Source: Polaromonas sp. (lineage in GTDB: Bacteria; Pseudomonadota; Gammaproteobacteria; Burkholderiales; Burkholderiaceae_C). Taken from it: a stretch of 64,000 nt of DNA. Location: NCBI RefSeq assembly GCF_029945925.1, contig NZ_JAQSDN010000039.1, positions 1-64,000 on the forward strand. The letters are read 5' to 3'. Position 1 is the first letter of the stretch. The number at the start of each line of letters is the position of its first letter. A model generated the notes under the pieces. The model searched no databases, was not told the origin of the DNA, and saw only the letters and a list, made by a program, of their open reading frames with translations. Shown one piece after another: positions 21,696-30,468 of the stretch. A program made the position numbers and the translations under genes.

Positions 21696-24074
21696 TCAGG
21701 CCTGTTTTTGCTTTGAAAGTTCACGGTACATCTGATCCCGCCCGCTGAGGTAGGGTTTCGGCCAGTCCACTGCCCGGCTTTGCAGCTTGGCCGCTTCGTG
21801 CAGGGTCCAGGCCGGGTCGGCCAGGTGCGGGCGCGCAATCGCGCACAGGTCGGCGCGCCCGGCGGCGATGATGCTGTTGACGTGGTCCACTTCCGAAATG
21901 GCACCGACGGCAATCGTCTGGATGCCGACCTCGTTGCGGATGCGGTCGGCAAACGGCGTCTGGTACATGCGGCCATACACCGGCTTGGCGGCGCGCGTGG
22001 TCTGGCCCGAGGAGACGTCGATGAAGTCGCAGCCGGCGGCCTTGAACAGGCGCGCGATGGCCACCGCGTCGTCGGCCGTGTTGCCGCCCGGCGCCCAGTC
22101 GTGGGCCGAGATGCGCACGCTCATGGGCAGGTGCGCGGGCCAGACGGCACGCATGGCCGCAAAAACTTCCAGCGGGTAGCGGCAACGGTTTTCCAGCGAA
22201 CCGCCGTACTCGTCGCTGCGCCGGTTGGTCAGCGGCGTGATGAAACTCGACAGCAGGTAGCCGTGCGCGCAATGCAGCTCCAGCCAGTCGAAACCGGCCT
22301 GCGCGGCATACTGCGTCGAAGCCACAAACTGCGCCTTGATGCGGTCCATGTCCTCGCGGGTCATCGCCTTCGGAACGGCGTTGGTCGGTCCGTAAGAGAC
22401 CGCGCTGGCCGCCAGCAGCGGCCAGTTGCCGGCGGGCAGCGGCTCGTCGGGTGCTTCCCAGCCGAGCTGCGTCGAGCCTTTGGGGCCGCTGTGGCCCAGC
22501 TGCATGCCCATGGCCACACCTTCGCCGGAGCGGTGCGCGAAATCGACAATGCGTTTCCAGGCCAGCATCTGTTCTTCATTCCACAGGCCCGGGCAGCCCG
22601 GTGTGATGCGGCCCTCGGGGCAGGGTGCGGTCATTTCGGCAAACACCATGGCCGCGCCGCCCAGCGCGCGCGCACCCAGGTGCACCAGATGGAAGTCCTG
22701 GGGCAGGCCATCGACGGCGCTGTAGGTCGCCATGGGCGAAACCACGATGCGGTTTTTCAGCGTCAGTCCCCTGACTTTCAGCGGCAACAGCATGGGCGGC
22801 GGCGCCGACGTGGCCCCCACGCTTGCCACTGCGTGTGCTGCGCTGCCCCCCGAGGGGGCCGTCGCTTGCTCGGGGCGGCCCTTCGCGGCGCGGCCCACAT
22901 TGGCCAGCCACTGCTCGTAGCCCTGCAGCCAGGAGGCGTCGCGCACACGCAGGTTCTCGTGGCTGATGCGCTGCGAACGCGTCAGCAGCGAGTAAAAGAA
23001 CTGTTCGGCGTCCAGCCCGCTGTAGCGGTCCACATTTTCAAACCACTCGGTCGAGTTGCGCGCCGCATTCTGGATCTTCAGGACTTCGACCGAACGCACG
23101 GCTTCATACGCCTGCAGCGCGGCGTCTGCCGCGGGGTGTTGCGCAAAGCAGCGGCTCAGCTCGATCGCGTCTTCCAGCGCGAGCTTGGTGCCGCTGCCTA
23201 TCGAGAAGTGCGCGGTGTGTGCGGCGTCGCCCATCAGCACGATGGGCACCGGTCTGCCGTTGATGGTCTCGTGGTGCACCCAGCGTTCGCAGACCACGCG
23301 CGGGAAGCGGATCCAGATCGCCGAGCCGCGCACGTGCGTCGCGTTGTTCATCAGGGCGTTGCCGTCCAGGTACCTGGCGAACATTTTTTCGCAGAAGGCG
23401 ATGCCTTCTTCCTGGCTCATCTGGTCCAGGCCATGGGCCTTCCAGACGGCCTCGGGCGTCTCGACGATGAAGGTGGAGGTGTTGTCGTCGAACTTGTAGG
23501 CGTGCGCCGCGAACCAGCCGTGTTCGGTCTGCTCGAACGCAAAGGTGAAGGCGTCGAAGGTCTTGTGGGTGCCCAGCCAGACGAAACGGCAGGCGCGCAG
23601 GTCGATGTCGGGCTTGAAGGTGTCGGCGTAGCGGTTGCGGATGCGGCTGTTCAGGCCGTCGCTGGCAATCACCAGGTCGGCCTGGTACTTTTCCGTGATG
23701 GCCTGGTCATCCTGCACATCGGTTTCAAACACCAGATCGACGCCGAGTTCAATGCAGCGGTCCTGCAGGATGTTGAGCAGGCGCTTGCGGCCTATGCCGC
23801 AAAAGCCGTGGCCGCCCGAGCGCACCGAGCGGCCCTTGAAAAACACCTCGATGTCGTCCCAGTGGTTGAACGCGTCACCAATCAGCTGCGCACTGACGGG
23901 GTCGGCCGCCTGCAGGTTGCCCAGCGTCTGGTCCGACAGCACCACGCCCCAGCCGAAAGTGTCAAACGGGCGGTTGCGTTCCACCACCGTGATCTGGTTG
24001 GCCGGGTTCTGCAGCTTCATCAGCACCGCAAAGTACAAACCGGCGGGCCCGCCGCCCAGGCAAAGAATGCGCAT
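21696..24074 (-). CDS. Two-domain 2-aminobenzoyl-CoA (or salicylyl-CoA) monooxygenase/reductase
   Basis: Residues ~1-390 are a class A FAD monooxygenase ([39 protein letters not shown]). Residues ~430-790 are an Old Yellow Enzyme-type FMN reductase ([43 protein letters not shown]). This fusion is diagnostic of 2-aminobenzoyl-CoA monooxygenase/reductase, described from Azoarcus evansii, and of the closely annotated bifunctional salicylyl-CoA 5-hydroxylase/oxidoreductases. It hydroxylates and then reduces the aryl-CoA ring without ring-cleaving dioxygenases. The interdomain linker (~400-425) is encoded by a copy of a dispersed repeat. ATG at 24074 is preferred over TTG at 24089. It is the first gene of the operon. 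Confidence 0.88.
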   Translation of the reverse strand: MRILCLGGGPAGLYFAVLMKLQNPANQITVVERNRPFDTFGWGVVLSDQTLGNLQAADPVSAQLIGDAFNHWDDIEVFFKGRSVRSGGHGFCGIGRKRLLNILQDRCIELGVDLVFETDVQDDQAITEKYQADLVIASDGLNSRIRNRYADTFKPDIDLRACRFVWLGTHKTFDAFTFAFEQTEHGWFAAHAYKFDDNTSTFIVETPEAVWKAHGLDQMSQEEGIAFCEKMFARYLDGNALMNNATHVRGSAIWIRFPRVVCERWVHHETINGRPVPIVLMGDAAHTAHFSIGSGTKLALEDAIELSRCFAQHPAADAALQAYEAVRSVEVLKIQNAARNSTEWFENVDRYSGLDAEQFFYSLLTRSQRISHENLRVRDASWLQGYEQWLANVGRAAKGRPEQATAPSGGSAAHAVASVGATSAPPPMLLPLKVRGLTLKNRIVVSPMATYSAVDGLPQDFHLVHLGARALGGAAMVFAEMTAPCPEGRITPGCPGLWNEEQMLAWKRIVDFAHRSGEGVAMGMQLGHSGPKGSTQLGWEAPDEPLPAGNWPLLAASAVSYGPTNAVPKAMTREDMDRIKAQFVASTQYAAQAGFDWLELHCAHGYLLSSFITPLTNRRSDEYGGSLENRCRYPLEVFAAMRAVWPAHLPMSVRISAHDWAPGGNTADDAVAIARLFKAAGCDFIDVSSGQTTRAAKPVYGRMYQTPFADRIRNEVGIQTIAVGAISEVDHVNSIIAAGRADLCAIARPHLADPAWTLHEAAKLQSRAVDWPKPYLSGRDQMYRELSKQKQA
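22813..22860. repeat. In-frame intragenic copy of the GC-rich dispersed repeat
   Basis: Within the monooxygenase gene, GCCCCCACGCTTG, CACTGCGTGT and TGCCCCCCGAGGGGGC match in order the intergenic repeats at 25498 and 33084. It encodes the linker [17 protein letters not shown] between the two enzyme domains. Its orientation relative to the gene is opposite to that of the intergenic copies. The similarity may extend to ~22905. Confidence 0.75.
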
Positions 24075-24108
24075 GGAAAGACCGTTCAAGTTGATTGATC
24101 GAGTCTTA

Positions 24109-24137
24109 ATTGTTTAGGTTTAAACTATTTTCGTCAA
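24109..24137 (-). promoter_or_regulatory. Promoter and candidate MarR operator of the aryl-CoA operon
   Basis: On the minus strand TTGACG (24137-24132) and AACAAT (24114-24109) are separated by 17 bp, a good sigma-70 geometry. The predicted transcript starts ~28 bases before the monooxygenase ATG. The spacer holds the inverted repeat GTTTA-N4-TAAAC (24112-24125), which contains the palindrome GTTTAAAC on the minus strand. A repressor bound there would block RNA polymerase. The operon's own MarR protein is the obvious candidate. Confidence 0.55.
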
Positions 24138-24204
24138 GCGGTTTTACGGACCGGCGACTCATGGTTAACGCTGCCCCTGACGGGGAAGACGTAGCGAGTG
24201 CGAT

Positions 24205-24333
24205 GGGTCCTCTTTGCAAGCAGCGGCCGCGGGTCCGGCCCTGGCCTGTCCTGAGCCTGCAGAAGGGCCGGCCCGCAGGCGCAGCGCCCCCTCGGGGGGC
24301 AGCGCAGTACGCGAAGCGACAAGCGTGGGGGCC
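24205..24333. repeat. GC-rich dispersed repeat copy 1 (after 2OG oxygenase stop)
   Basis: GCAGCGGCCGCGG, CGCAGGCGCAGCGCCCCC and GCGACAAGCGTGGGGGC match the other copies in order. Read along the upstream gene, the repeat begins right at its TAG stop (24334-24336). A partial CCTGAGCCTG-type sub-repeat is nested near 24246-24268. It fills most of the gap between the 2OG gene and the aryl-CoA promoter. Confidence 0.75.
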
Positions 24334-25086
24334 CTATTTCCAGGGTGCCTGGAAGCCGTCGGCCCGGTAAGTCAGCACAAGGGTGTCGCGGTAGCCGTCC
24401 CGCGCCGCATCGTCGAGCGGCAGGATGGGGGTGGTTTCATGGATCACCCGGGCGTCGTCCAGCAACAGCGTGGTCAGCGGCTCCTGCATGAGAAAACGCA
24501 GGCCGTGCGGGCCGTTGGCGTCGAACACCCGGCTCTCCCCGCCCTTGACGCCGCTGCGCGCCACCAGCATCACCACCACGAAGTCCACACCGTCACGGTG
24601 CGCGCCTTCCGGCGTGGGGCGGCCCACGCCACCCGCGGTGTCGATGCGGAACTGGTGCGCCTCAATAAACCAGCGCGCCACCGGCCGAACCTGGGCAAAC
24701 AGCTGGCCCAAGGCGCACAGCAGGGCGGTCCAGGCCGGCGCGGCGGCGACGGCTGGTTCGACCGGTTCGAACCAGCGCTCAAAGCCGCCGTGCAGGGCGT
24801 TGTAGTCGGTCGGCTGCCAGTGGGCGCGGTGAGGCGCCTGTTGCAGCTGCCCGCCGGGCAGCTCCTGGACAAAGCAGCTGTGCCGGCGCCGGCGGTAGTG
24901 GCCGCCATCCTTGAGGTGGGCATCGGGCGGCAGGTTGTCCCAGGAGGCGGCCAGGCCGGACCATTGCCCGGCCCAGCCAGACGGCAGGGACAGGGTGGCC
25001 GGAAGCTCGGCAGGTGACAGCAGGCTCAGGCCGTCCTGGCTCAGTCCCTGGGCGGCAGGTTTTTGAACGGTGGGGATATTGAACAT
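24334..25086 (-). CDS. 2-oxoglutarate/Fe(II) dioxygenase family protein
   Basis: This 250-residue protein fits the 2OG-Fe dioxygenase family (PF10014-type, which includes amino-acid hydroxylases). The iron facial triad is visible as His163 and Asp165 (EGAHRDGVDF) and His216 (DDARVIHETTPI). YRDTLVLTYR near the end supplies the likely 2-oxoglutarate-binding arginine. It would couple 2-oxoglutarate decarboxylation to hydroxylation of an unknown substrate, possibly a free amino acid. The gene is monocistronic, and its TAG stop abuts a dispersed repeat. Confidence 0.78.
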   Translation of the reverse strand: MFNIPTVQKPAAQGLSQDGLSLLSPAELPATLSLPSGWAGQWSGLAASWDNLPPDAHLKDGGHYRRRRHSCFVQELPGGQLQQAPHRAHWQPTDYNALHGGFERWFEPVEPAVAAAPAWTALLCALGQLFAQVRPVARWFIEAHQFRIDTAGGVGRPTPEGAHRDGVDFVVVMLVARSGVKGGESRVFDANGPHGLRFLMQEPLTTLLLDDARVIHETTPILPLDDAARDGYRDTLVLTYRADGFQAPWK

Positions 25087-25197
25087 AACCGCCTATTTTG
25101 CTTCACCGGGCTCGCGCATGATCGGGCAAGCTGCCTACAGCCGCCAGCCGAAGACTCGCTCATAATTATCCCTATTCATGCAAAAAAAGGAGCTGCC

Positions 25198-25497
25198 ATG
25201 CTGTACAAGTTCAAGTCCAAAGCTTCCGGCGACCTGATCATGCTGGAGGCCAATGGCCGACGCGTGCTGGAAATCATCGGCAAGGACGCCGGTCCCAAGG
25301 GCATCATCCTGCCCGAGCAGATGCCGGCAGCCATCGCGGCGCTGGAAGCCGCGATCGTCCTCGAGGAGACCCACGACGAAGGGGCGCCTGAGCCCGTGCC
25401 CGGCGAAGGCCTGGGCCTGCGCCAGCGCGCCGTGCCCTTCATCGAGATGCTGCAGCGCAACCACAAGGCCGGGCACGAGGTGGTCTGGGGAGTCTAG
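25198..25497 (+). CDS. DUF1840-family small protein
   Basis: This 99-residue protein (MLYKFKSKASGDLIMLEANG ... FIEMLQRNHKAGHEVVWGV) has the features of the DUF1840 family found in betaproteobacteria. AAAGGAG sits 7 bases before ATG 25198, which rejects the longer upstream reading. The function is unknown. It is cytoplasmic, with no signal or membrane segment. It is divergent from the 2OG oxygenase gene and convergent with the TTT receptor. Confidence 0.82.
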   Translation: MLYKFKSKASGDLIMLEANGRRVLEIIGKDAGPKGIILPEQMPAAIAALEAAIVLEETHDEGAPEPVPGEGLGLRQRAVPFIEMLQRNHKAGHEVVWGV

Positions 25498-25660
25498 TAG
25501 AGCCCCCACGGTCGCTCACTGCGTGTAGCTCCCTGCCCCCCGAGGGGGCCGCTGCGCCTGCGGCCCGGCGAAGCCGGTTCCGCGGCCCCTGCTTGAAGGA
25601 CGAGCCGCGCCGTGTGCCTTCTTGTCCGTTCGTCCTGAGCCTGTCGAAGGATGCCCCCAG
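25498..25660. repeat. GC-rich dispersed repeat copy 2 with nested CCTGAGCCTGTCGAAGG element
   Basis: TAGAGCCCCCACGG follows the DUF1840 stop directly. TGCCCCCCGAGGGGGC, CGCCTGCGGCCCGGC and AAGCCGGTTCCGCGGCC follow, matching the reverse complement of copies 4 and 5. Bases 25626-25652 are a separate widespread element (TTCGTCCTGAGCCTGTCGAA). Together they fill the convergent gap before the TTT receptor stop. Confidence 0.8.
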
Positions 25661-25665
25661 CCTTG

Positions 25666-26673
25666 CTAGTCGACCTTCGCGCCAGAGGCCTTGACGACCA
25701 GGGCCCACTTGGTGATTTCGGCGTCAATCAGCTTGGCGAATTCCTGCGGGGTGTTGCCGCTCGGGATGGCGCCCTGGGCCAGCATTTTTTCCTTGATGGC
25801 CGGGGTGGCCAGGGCCTTGGCCACTTCCTGCTGGATGCGGCTGACCACGTCGGGCGGCGTGCCGGCCGGCGCCAGCAGGCCAAACCAGCTGCTGGCCTCA
25901 AAACCCTTGAGTTTGCCGGCTTCCTCCACCGTGGGCAACTCGGGCATGGCCGTCGAGCGCTGGGCGCTGGTGACTGCAAAGGCCTTGAGCTTGCCGCCCT
26001 TGATCTGCGGCATGGCCGACGGCAGGTTGTCGAACATGACGTCCACGTTGCCGCCTATCAGGTCCAGCAGGGCCGGACCGGAACCGCGGTAGGGGATGTG
26101 CGTCATGAAAATCCCGGTTTGCGATTTGAACAGTTCGCCGGCCAGGTGAATCGAGGTGCCGTTGCCGCTGGACGCCATGCTGAACTGGCCGGGATGGGCC
26201 TTGGCGTATTTGACAAAATCTGCCACGGTGTTGATGCCCAGTTTGGCGGCTTTTTCGGCATTCATGACCATCACGTTGGGCACCCCGGCCACCAGCGTGA
26301 TCGGGGCAAAGTCTTTTTGCGGGTCAAAAGGCATCTTGCTGTACAGCGACTTGTTGATGCCGTGGGTGCCCACCGTGCCCATCAGCAGGGTATAGCCGTC
26401 GCCAGGGGATTTGGCCACGAGGTCGGCGCCCACATTGCCGCCGGCACCGGCCCGGTTGTCCACGATGAAAGGCTGGCCGAAAGCCCGGGTCAGCTCGGGC
26501 GCCACGGCGCGGGCCAGGATGTCGGTGGTGCCACCGGGCGCAAACGGCACGACGATGCGCACCGGCTTGGTTGGCCAGGGGCTTTGCGCCGCCGCCGGAA
26601 GTGCTATAAAAATAGTAGCTGCCAGCGCAATACTGGAAAGGGCCAGGCGGCGATTTGTCTTGAAGATGGGCAT
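25666..26673 (-). CDS. Bug/TTT-family periplasmic solute receptor
   Basis: This 335-residue protein has a signal peptide cleaved after ALPAAAQS, then the family motifs [16 protein letters not shown] and [23 protein letters not shown]. Bug receptors bind carboxylates or related small acids for tripartite tricarboxylate transport. No TctA/TctB membrane genes are nearby, so it is an orphan. Part of its signal peptide ([15 protein letters not shown]) is encoded by a dispersed-repeat sequence. The ligand is unknown; the neighbourhood suggests an aromatic or organic acid. Confidence 0.88.
   Translation of the reverse strand: MPIFKTNRRLALSSIALAATIFIALPAAAQSPWPTKPVRIVVPFAPGGTTDILARAVAPELTRAFGQPFIVDNRAGAGGNVGADLVAKSPGDGYTLLMGTVGTHGINKSLYSKMPFDPQKDFAPITLVAGVPNVMVMNAEKAAKLGINTVADFVKYAKAHPGQFSMASSGNGTSIHLAGELFKSQTGIFMTHIPYRGSGPALLDLIGGNVDVMFDNLPSAMPQIKGGKLKAFAVTSAQRSTAMPELPTVEEAGKLKGFEASSWFGLLAPAGTPPDVVSRIQQEVAKALATPAIKEKMLAQGAIPSGNTPQEFAKLIDAEITKWALVVKASGAKVD
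26603..26640. repeat. Dispersed repeat within a signal-peptide coding sequence
   Basis: AAAATAGTAGCTGCCAGCGC resembles the intergenic stretch at 21658-21690. Here it lies inside the TTT receptor gene, encoding part of the hydrophobic core of the signal peptide. Confidence 0.4.
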
Positions 26674-26765
26674 GATGCGGGGTTCCTGTTGGAGTGTGTC
26701 AAAGCGATGGATCTATCTTGCCGCTGCGGGGCGGGCGCTTCAATCGGGGCAATCCCGGCCCGCAA

Positions 26766-26796
26766 CAAAAAAGCCGCCTGGCTACTGCCCGGCGGC
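26766..26796 (-). terminator. Intrinsic terminator between two TTT receptor genes
   Basis: GCCGCC (26773-26778) pairs with GGCGGC (26791-26796), with an inner GGC/GCC stem. On the minus strand the hairpin is followed by TTTTTT. It terminates the receptor gene ending at 26822 and separates it from the next one. Confidence 0.8.
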
Positions 26797-26821
26797 CTTT
26801 CTTCACGCGGCGATGCGGAAA

Positions 26822-27805
26822 TCAGTCGGCAAACTTGCCGGCCGCTTCGATCACCGGCTTGAGCTTGGCAATTTCCGAGGCCACAAAGGCCTTGTGTGCC
26901 GCCGGTTCCACGCGTTTGTCGGTCACGACGATCGCGCCCAGGCCTTCCTGCTTCTTGATGAAGTCGGGGTCTTTCAGCGCGAGCTTGAGCGCCGTGTTCA
27001 GCTGGGCCTGGATGGCCGGGGACGTGCCTTTGGGTGCGTACAGGCCATGCCAGATGGTCAGGTTGAACCCCTTCAGGCCCATGTCCTGCAGGGACGGATA
27101 GTCCTTGAGCAGCTTGTGCGAGGACAGGGGCTTGGCGGTGGTCACGGCAAAAGCCTTGACGCGGCCGGCCTCGATCTGGCCGGTGGTGTTGGTGGTCTGG
27201 TCGCACATCAGGTCCACCTGGCCGCCGACCAGTGCATTCATCGCCGGGCCGGTGCCGCCGAACGGAATGGTGGTCATGGCTTCCTTGGCGTTGATCGCCG
27301 CTTGCCACATCAGGCCGCACAGGTGCGAGGCTGAACCCAGGCCGGCATGGGCAATGTTGAGCTTGCCGGCATTGGCCTTGATGTAGTTCTCGAAGTCACG
27401 GTAAGTGTTGGCTGGCAGCTGGGGCTTGCCAATCAGCGTCATCGGCACTTCATTGATCATGCCCAGGTACTCGAAGTCTTCCAGCGGCTTGTATTGCAGC
27501 TTGCGGTACAGCGCGGGGGCGGAAGCCATGCCGATGTGGTGCAGCAGCAGGGTGTGGCCATCCGGGGTGGCCTTGGCGACCTTGGTGGCGGCAATTGTGC
27601 CGCCGGCGCCGTTGACGTTTTCCACGACAAAGTTGGCGCCCGGCATGTTTTTGCGCATGGCTTCGGCCAGGTCGCGTGCCACACGGTCGGTCGGACCACC
27701 CGCTGCAAAAGGAACCACGATGGCAATCGGTTTGGAGCCGGGGTAGGTCTGGGCATTGGCGAACAACGCTGTTGCGGCAGCGGCGAGGACTAACAGGCGT
27801 TTCAT
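26822..27805 (-). CDS. Bug/TTT-family periplasmic solute receptor
   Basis: This 327-residue receptor has signal peptide MKRLLVLAAAATALFANAQ and the family core KPIAIVVPFAAGGPTDRVARDLAEAM followed by VENVNGAGGTIAATKVAKATPDGHT. ATG 27805 is preceded by GGAGA, which rejects a 19-residue upstream extension. It is related to but clearly diverged from the neighbouring receptor at 25666. The two have separate terminators, so they are probably regulated separately. It may be cotranscribed with the PaaK-like gene across the repeat block. The ligand is unknown. Confidence 0.88.
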   Translation of the reverse strand: MKRLLVLAAAATALFANAQTYPGSKPIAIVVPFAAGGPTDRVARDLAEAMRKNMPGANFVVENVNGAGGTIAATKVAKATPDGHTLLLHHIGMASAPALYRKLQYKPLEDFEYLGMINEVPMTLIGKPQLPANTYRDFENYIKANAGKLNIAHAGLGSASHLCGLMWQAAINAKEAMTTIPFGGTGPAMNALVGGQVDLMCDQTTNTTGQIEAGRVKAFAVTTAKPLSSHKLLKDYPSLQDMGLKGFNLTIWHGLYAPKGTSPAIQAQLNTALKLALKDPDFIKKQEGLGAIVVTDKRVEPAAHKAFVASEIAKLKPVIEAAGKFAD

Positions 27806-27894
27806 CACATATCTCCGTTGAATTGAATGGCACAGTGTAGGCGGCACAGGCGCCGCCGTCATCTCGGGAACTACGTAAGGGCAAGCACTCAGCC

Positions 27895-28143
27895 CTCCGG
27901 GTGCAGCGCAATGTGGGTAGCCGACCCTCGCTACCAGCCAGGGCCGCGGAACCGGCCTGTCCGGGCCGCAGGCGCAGCGCCCCCGGGGGGCATCCTTCGA
28001 CAGGCTCAGGACGAACGGATAGGAAGCGAGAAGCCGGCGGATCTTTCTTCAAGCAGGGACCGCGCGTCCGGCTCTGCCGGCCGGCAGGCGCAGCGCCCCC
28101 TCGGGGGGCAGAGAGCGACACGCAGTGCGCGAACGTGGGGGCT
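27895..28143. repeat. Two tandem GC-rich dispersed repeat copies (3a, 3b) with nested element
   Basis: This fills most of a 338-bp gap between the PaaK-like stop and the TTT receptor. Copy 3b (~28055-28143) begins exactly at the TAG stop of the PaaK-like gene. Copy 3a (~27942-27990) carries the same GGCCGCAGGCGCAGCGCCCCC core. Between them, 27991-28019 holds the CCTTCGACAGGCTCAGGACG element also found at 25626-25652, in the opposite orientation. No gene is seen in the gap. Confidence 0.8.
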
Positions 28144-29391
28144 CTACTTGTAACTTCGGGCGTCCTCGATGACCTTGCCATCGTTGGGCAGGCTGCCCGG
28201 CGCCATCAGCTCGACATCGCCGCGCAGCTTGGTCACATCGCGGATCGCCTCGCTGATCCGGCTTTCCAGTTCCTGCGGCATGGAGGTCGCTTCCACCTTG
28301 AGCGTCATACTGTCGCTGGCCATCTCGCCGGTGACGACCAGGCGCGCCTTGAGCACCTCGGGAAAACGCCGGGTGATGTCGGCCACCTGGCCGGGATGCA
28401 CAAACATGCCCCGGATTTTCGTGGTCTGGTCGGCCCGGCCCATCCAGCCCTTGATCCGGGTGTTGGTTCGCCCGGTGGGACAGGCGCCAGGCAGTATCGC
28501 CGACAGGTCGCCCGTTCCAAAGCGGATCAGCGGGTAGTCGGGGTTCAGGGTGGTGACCACCAGTTCGCCGACCTCGCCCTCCGGCACGGGGTCGCCGGTG
28601 CCGGGACGGACAATTTCCACAATCACGCCTTCGTCCAGCACCAGGCCTTCGCGCGCGGAGGTTTCGTAGGCGATCAGCCCCAGGTCGGCGGTGGCGTAGC
28701 TCTGGTAGACCGCCAGGCCGTGCCCGGCAAACCAGTCGCGCAGGCTGGGCGGAAGTGCCTCGCCGCCCGTCAGGCCCTTGCGGATGCTGGAGATGTCGCT
28801 GCCGGCCTCAAGCGCTTTTTCGACCAGGATGCGCAGGAAACTGGGCGTTCCCATGTAGGCCTCGGGCCGGAGTTCGGCGATCGCCTGGAGCTGTTGCTCG
28901 GTCTGCCCCACCCCGGCCGGAAAAACGCTGCAGCCGATGGCGTGCGCACCGGATTCCATGATGAAGGCACCCGGTGTCATGTGGTAGCTGAACGCGTTGT
29001 GGGCCAGGTCGCCGGCGCGAAAACCCGCGGCGAACAGGGCGCGGGCGGCACGCCAGTAGTCGCGGGCGGTGCCTTCGGGCTCATAGATCGGGCCAGGGGA
29101 TGAAAAAATGCGCGGCATCTTCGGGCCGCGCAGCAGTGTGGAAAAGCCGCCAAACGTGTCGTTGCCGCGGGCCGCCTGCTGCCGCGCCAGCAGTTCGTGT
29201 TTGCGTGTGACCGGCAGCCGTGCCAGCGTCTGGCGCGACATGACTTCCCTGGCTTGCAGCCCCGCAAGAATGGCGCCAAAGGCAGGCGCGGCCTTTTGCG
29301 CATGCGCCACCTGCGCCGGCAGCGCCGCCATCAGCTGGGTCTCGCGGGCGGCCGGGTCCCGTGTTTCCAGCGCGTCGTAATACTCAGTCAT
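28144..29391 (-). CDS. PaaK-like (phenylacetate-CoA ligase family) AMP-binding protein
   Basis: This 415-residue adenylate-forming protein is of the short PaaK type. Visible motifs include IFSSPGPIYEPEGTARDYWR, GEALPPSLRDWFAGHG, YQSYATADLGLIAYE and the C-terminal hinge DYPLIRFGTGDLSAI. It would activate an aryl or other carboxylic acid to its CoA thioester. It is the last ligase of a transport operon that starts with a long-chain-type acyl-CoA synthetase, so imported acids may be activated by two different enzymes. The substrate is not identifiable. Confidence 0.82.
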   Translation of the reverse strand: MTEYYDALETRDPAARETQLMAALPAQVAHAQKAAPAFGAILAGLQAREVMSRQTLARLPVTRKHELLARQQAARGNDTFGGFSTLLRGPKMPRIFSSPGPIYEPEGTARDYWRAARALFAAGFRAGDLAHNAFSYHMTPGAFIMESGAHAIGCSVFPAGVGQTEQQLQAIAELRPEAYMGTPSFLRILVEKALEAGSDISSIRKGLTGGEALPPSLRDWFAGHGLAVYQSYATADLGLIAYETSAREGLVLDEGVIVEIVRPGTGDPVPEGEVGELVVTTLNPDYPLIRFGTGDLSAILPGACPTGRTNTRIKGWMGRADQTTKIRGMFVHPGQVADITRRFPEVLKARLVVTGEMASDSMTLKVEATSMPQELESRISEAIRDVTKLRGDVELMAPGSLPNDGKVIEDARSYK

Positions 29392-29399
29392 AAGATCTC

Positions 29400-29520
29400 C
29401 GAGGGAGCGTTGGGCTCCCCTCTTTACCAGCAGGGGCCGCGGGACCGGCTTTGCCGGACCGCAGGCGCAGCGCCCCCGAGGGGGGCAGGGCGCTACACGC
29501 AGTGAGCAACCGTGGGGGCT
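29400..29520. repeat. GC-rich dispersed repeat copy 4 (after livF stop)
   Basis: GCAGGGGCCGCGG, CCGGCTTTGCCGG, CGCAGGCGCAGCGCCCCC and CCGTGGGGGCT occur in the family order. Read along livF, AGCCCCCACGG follows the TGA stop directly. The repeat occupies nearly the whole gap to the PaaK-like gene. Confidence 0.8.
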
Positions 29521-30342
29521 TCATGCAAGCCAGCGCTTGCGGCGCTTGTAGCTCTTGACGTCCTTGAAGCTTTTGCGCTCGCCGCCGCCAACGCCGAGGT
29601 AAAACTCCTTGACGTCTTCGTTGTTCGCCAGATCGCTGGCCTGGCCGTCCATCACGATACGGCCGCTTTCCATGATGTAGCCGTAGTCGGCGTATTTCAA
29701 GGCCATGTTGGTGTTTTGCTCGGCCAGCAGAAAGGTCACTTTTTCTTTCTGGTTGAGGTCTTTCACGATGTTGAAGACTTCCTCGACGATCTGCGGCGCC
29801 AGGCCCATCGAGGGTTCGTCGAGCAACACCATGCTCGGGTTGGCCATCAGCGCACGGCCGATGGCGCACATCTGCTGCTCGCCGCCCGAGGTGTAGGCTG
29901 CCTGCGAGGTCCGCCGTGTTTTCAGGCGCGGGAAATAGTTGTAGACCTTCTCGAGGTTGGCCGCCACTTCGGCCTTGTTTTTGCGCGTGTAGGCGCCGGT
30001 CAGCAGGTTTTCCTCAATTGTCAGGTGGGCGAAGCAGTGCCGGCCCTCCATGACCTGCACCACACCGCGTTGCACCAGGTCGGCCGGAGACAGGTTTTCG
30101 ATGCGTTCGCCGCGCAGCTCGATGGAGCCCTTGGTGACTGCCCCACGTTCGCCCTGCAGCAGGTTGGAGATGGCCCGCAGGGTTGTGGTCTTGCCGGCGC
30201 CATTGCCGCCCAGAATGGCCACGATACGACCCTGCGGCACTTGCAGGGACACGCCCTTGAGCACCAGGATGACGTGGTTGTAAATGACTTCGATGCCATT
30301 GACGTTCAGGACGATATCGCTGGCGATGTCAGGTTTTTCCAT
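29521..30342 (-). CDS. livF: Branched-chain-type ABC transporter ATP-binding protein LivF
   Basis: This 273-residue ATPase has Walker A GGNGAGKTT, signature TSGGEQQM (a variant of LSGGQ) and Walker B MVLLDEPSMGL. Its length and C-terminal arrangement match LivF/HAAT ATPases. With LivG, LivH, LivM and the receptor it forms a complete importer. A Lys/Arg-rich tail (KSYKRRKRW) extends beyond the usual end. It follows the receptor gene after a strong hairpin. Confidence 0.9.
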   Translation of the reverse strand: MEKPDIASDIVLNVNGIEVIYNHVILVLKGVSLQVPQGRIVAILGGNGAGKTTTLRAISNLLQGERGAVTKGSIELRGERIENLSPADLVQRGVVQVMEGRHCFAHLTIEENLLTGAYTRKNKAEVAANLEKVYNYFPRLKTRRTSQAAYTSGGEQQMCAIGRALMANPSMVLLDEPSMGLAPQIVEEVFNIVKDLNQKEKVTFLLAEQNTNMALKYADYGYIMESGRIVMDGQASDLANNEDVKEFYLGVGGGERKSFKDVKSYKRRKRWLA

Positions 30343-30429
30343 AAGAATGTTTCTGCTTGTTGCTGTCCAAACGGCAGCGCTGCAACAGGGGCTTGAAGCG
30401 CTGGCGTTTGGCGGCTCGTCGGAGCCGCT

Positions 30430-30452
30430 GCCCTCCTGCGCCGCAGGAGGGC
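30430..30452 (-). terminator. Strong intercistronic hairpin between ABC receptor and livF
   Basis: A perfect 10-bp stem (GCCCTCCTGC at 30430-30439 with 30443-30452) has a 3-base loop. There is no U-tract, so it is more likely an attenuator or mRNA-stabilising stem. Such a stem would keep the upstream receptor message more abundant than livF. Confidence 0.6.
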
Positions 30453-30468
30453 TTAAAGCCTCATCACA

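Noticed and set aside
21780..24098. 772-codon plus-strand frame opposite the monooxygenase/reductase
   Set aside because: It is the shadow of a well-supported two-domain enzyme and has no motif, signal or ribosome site.
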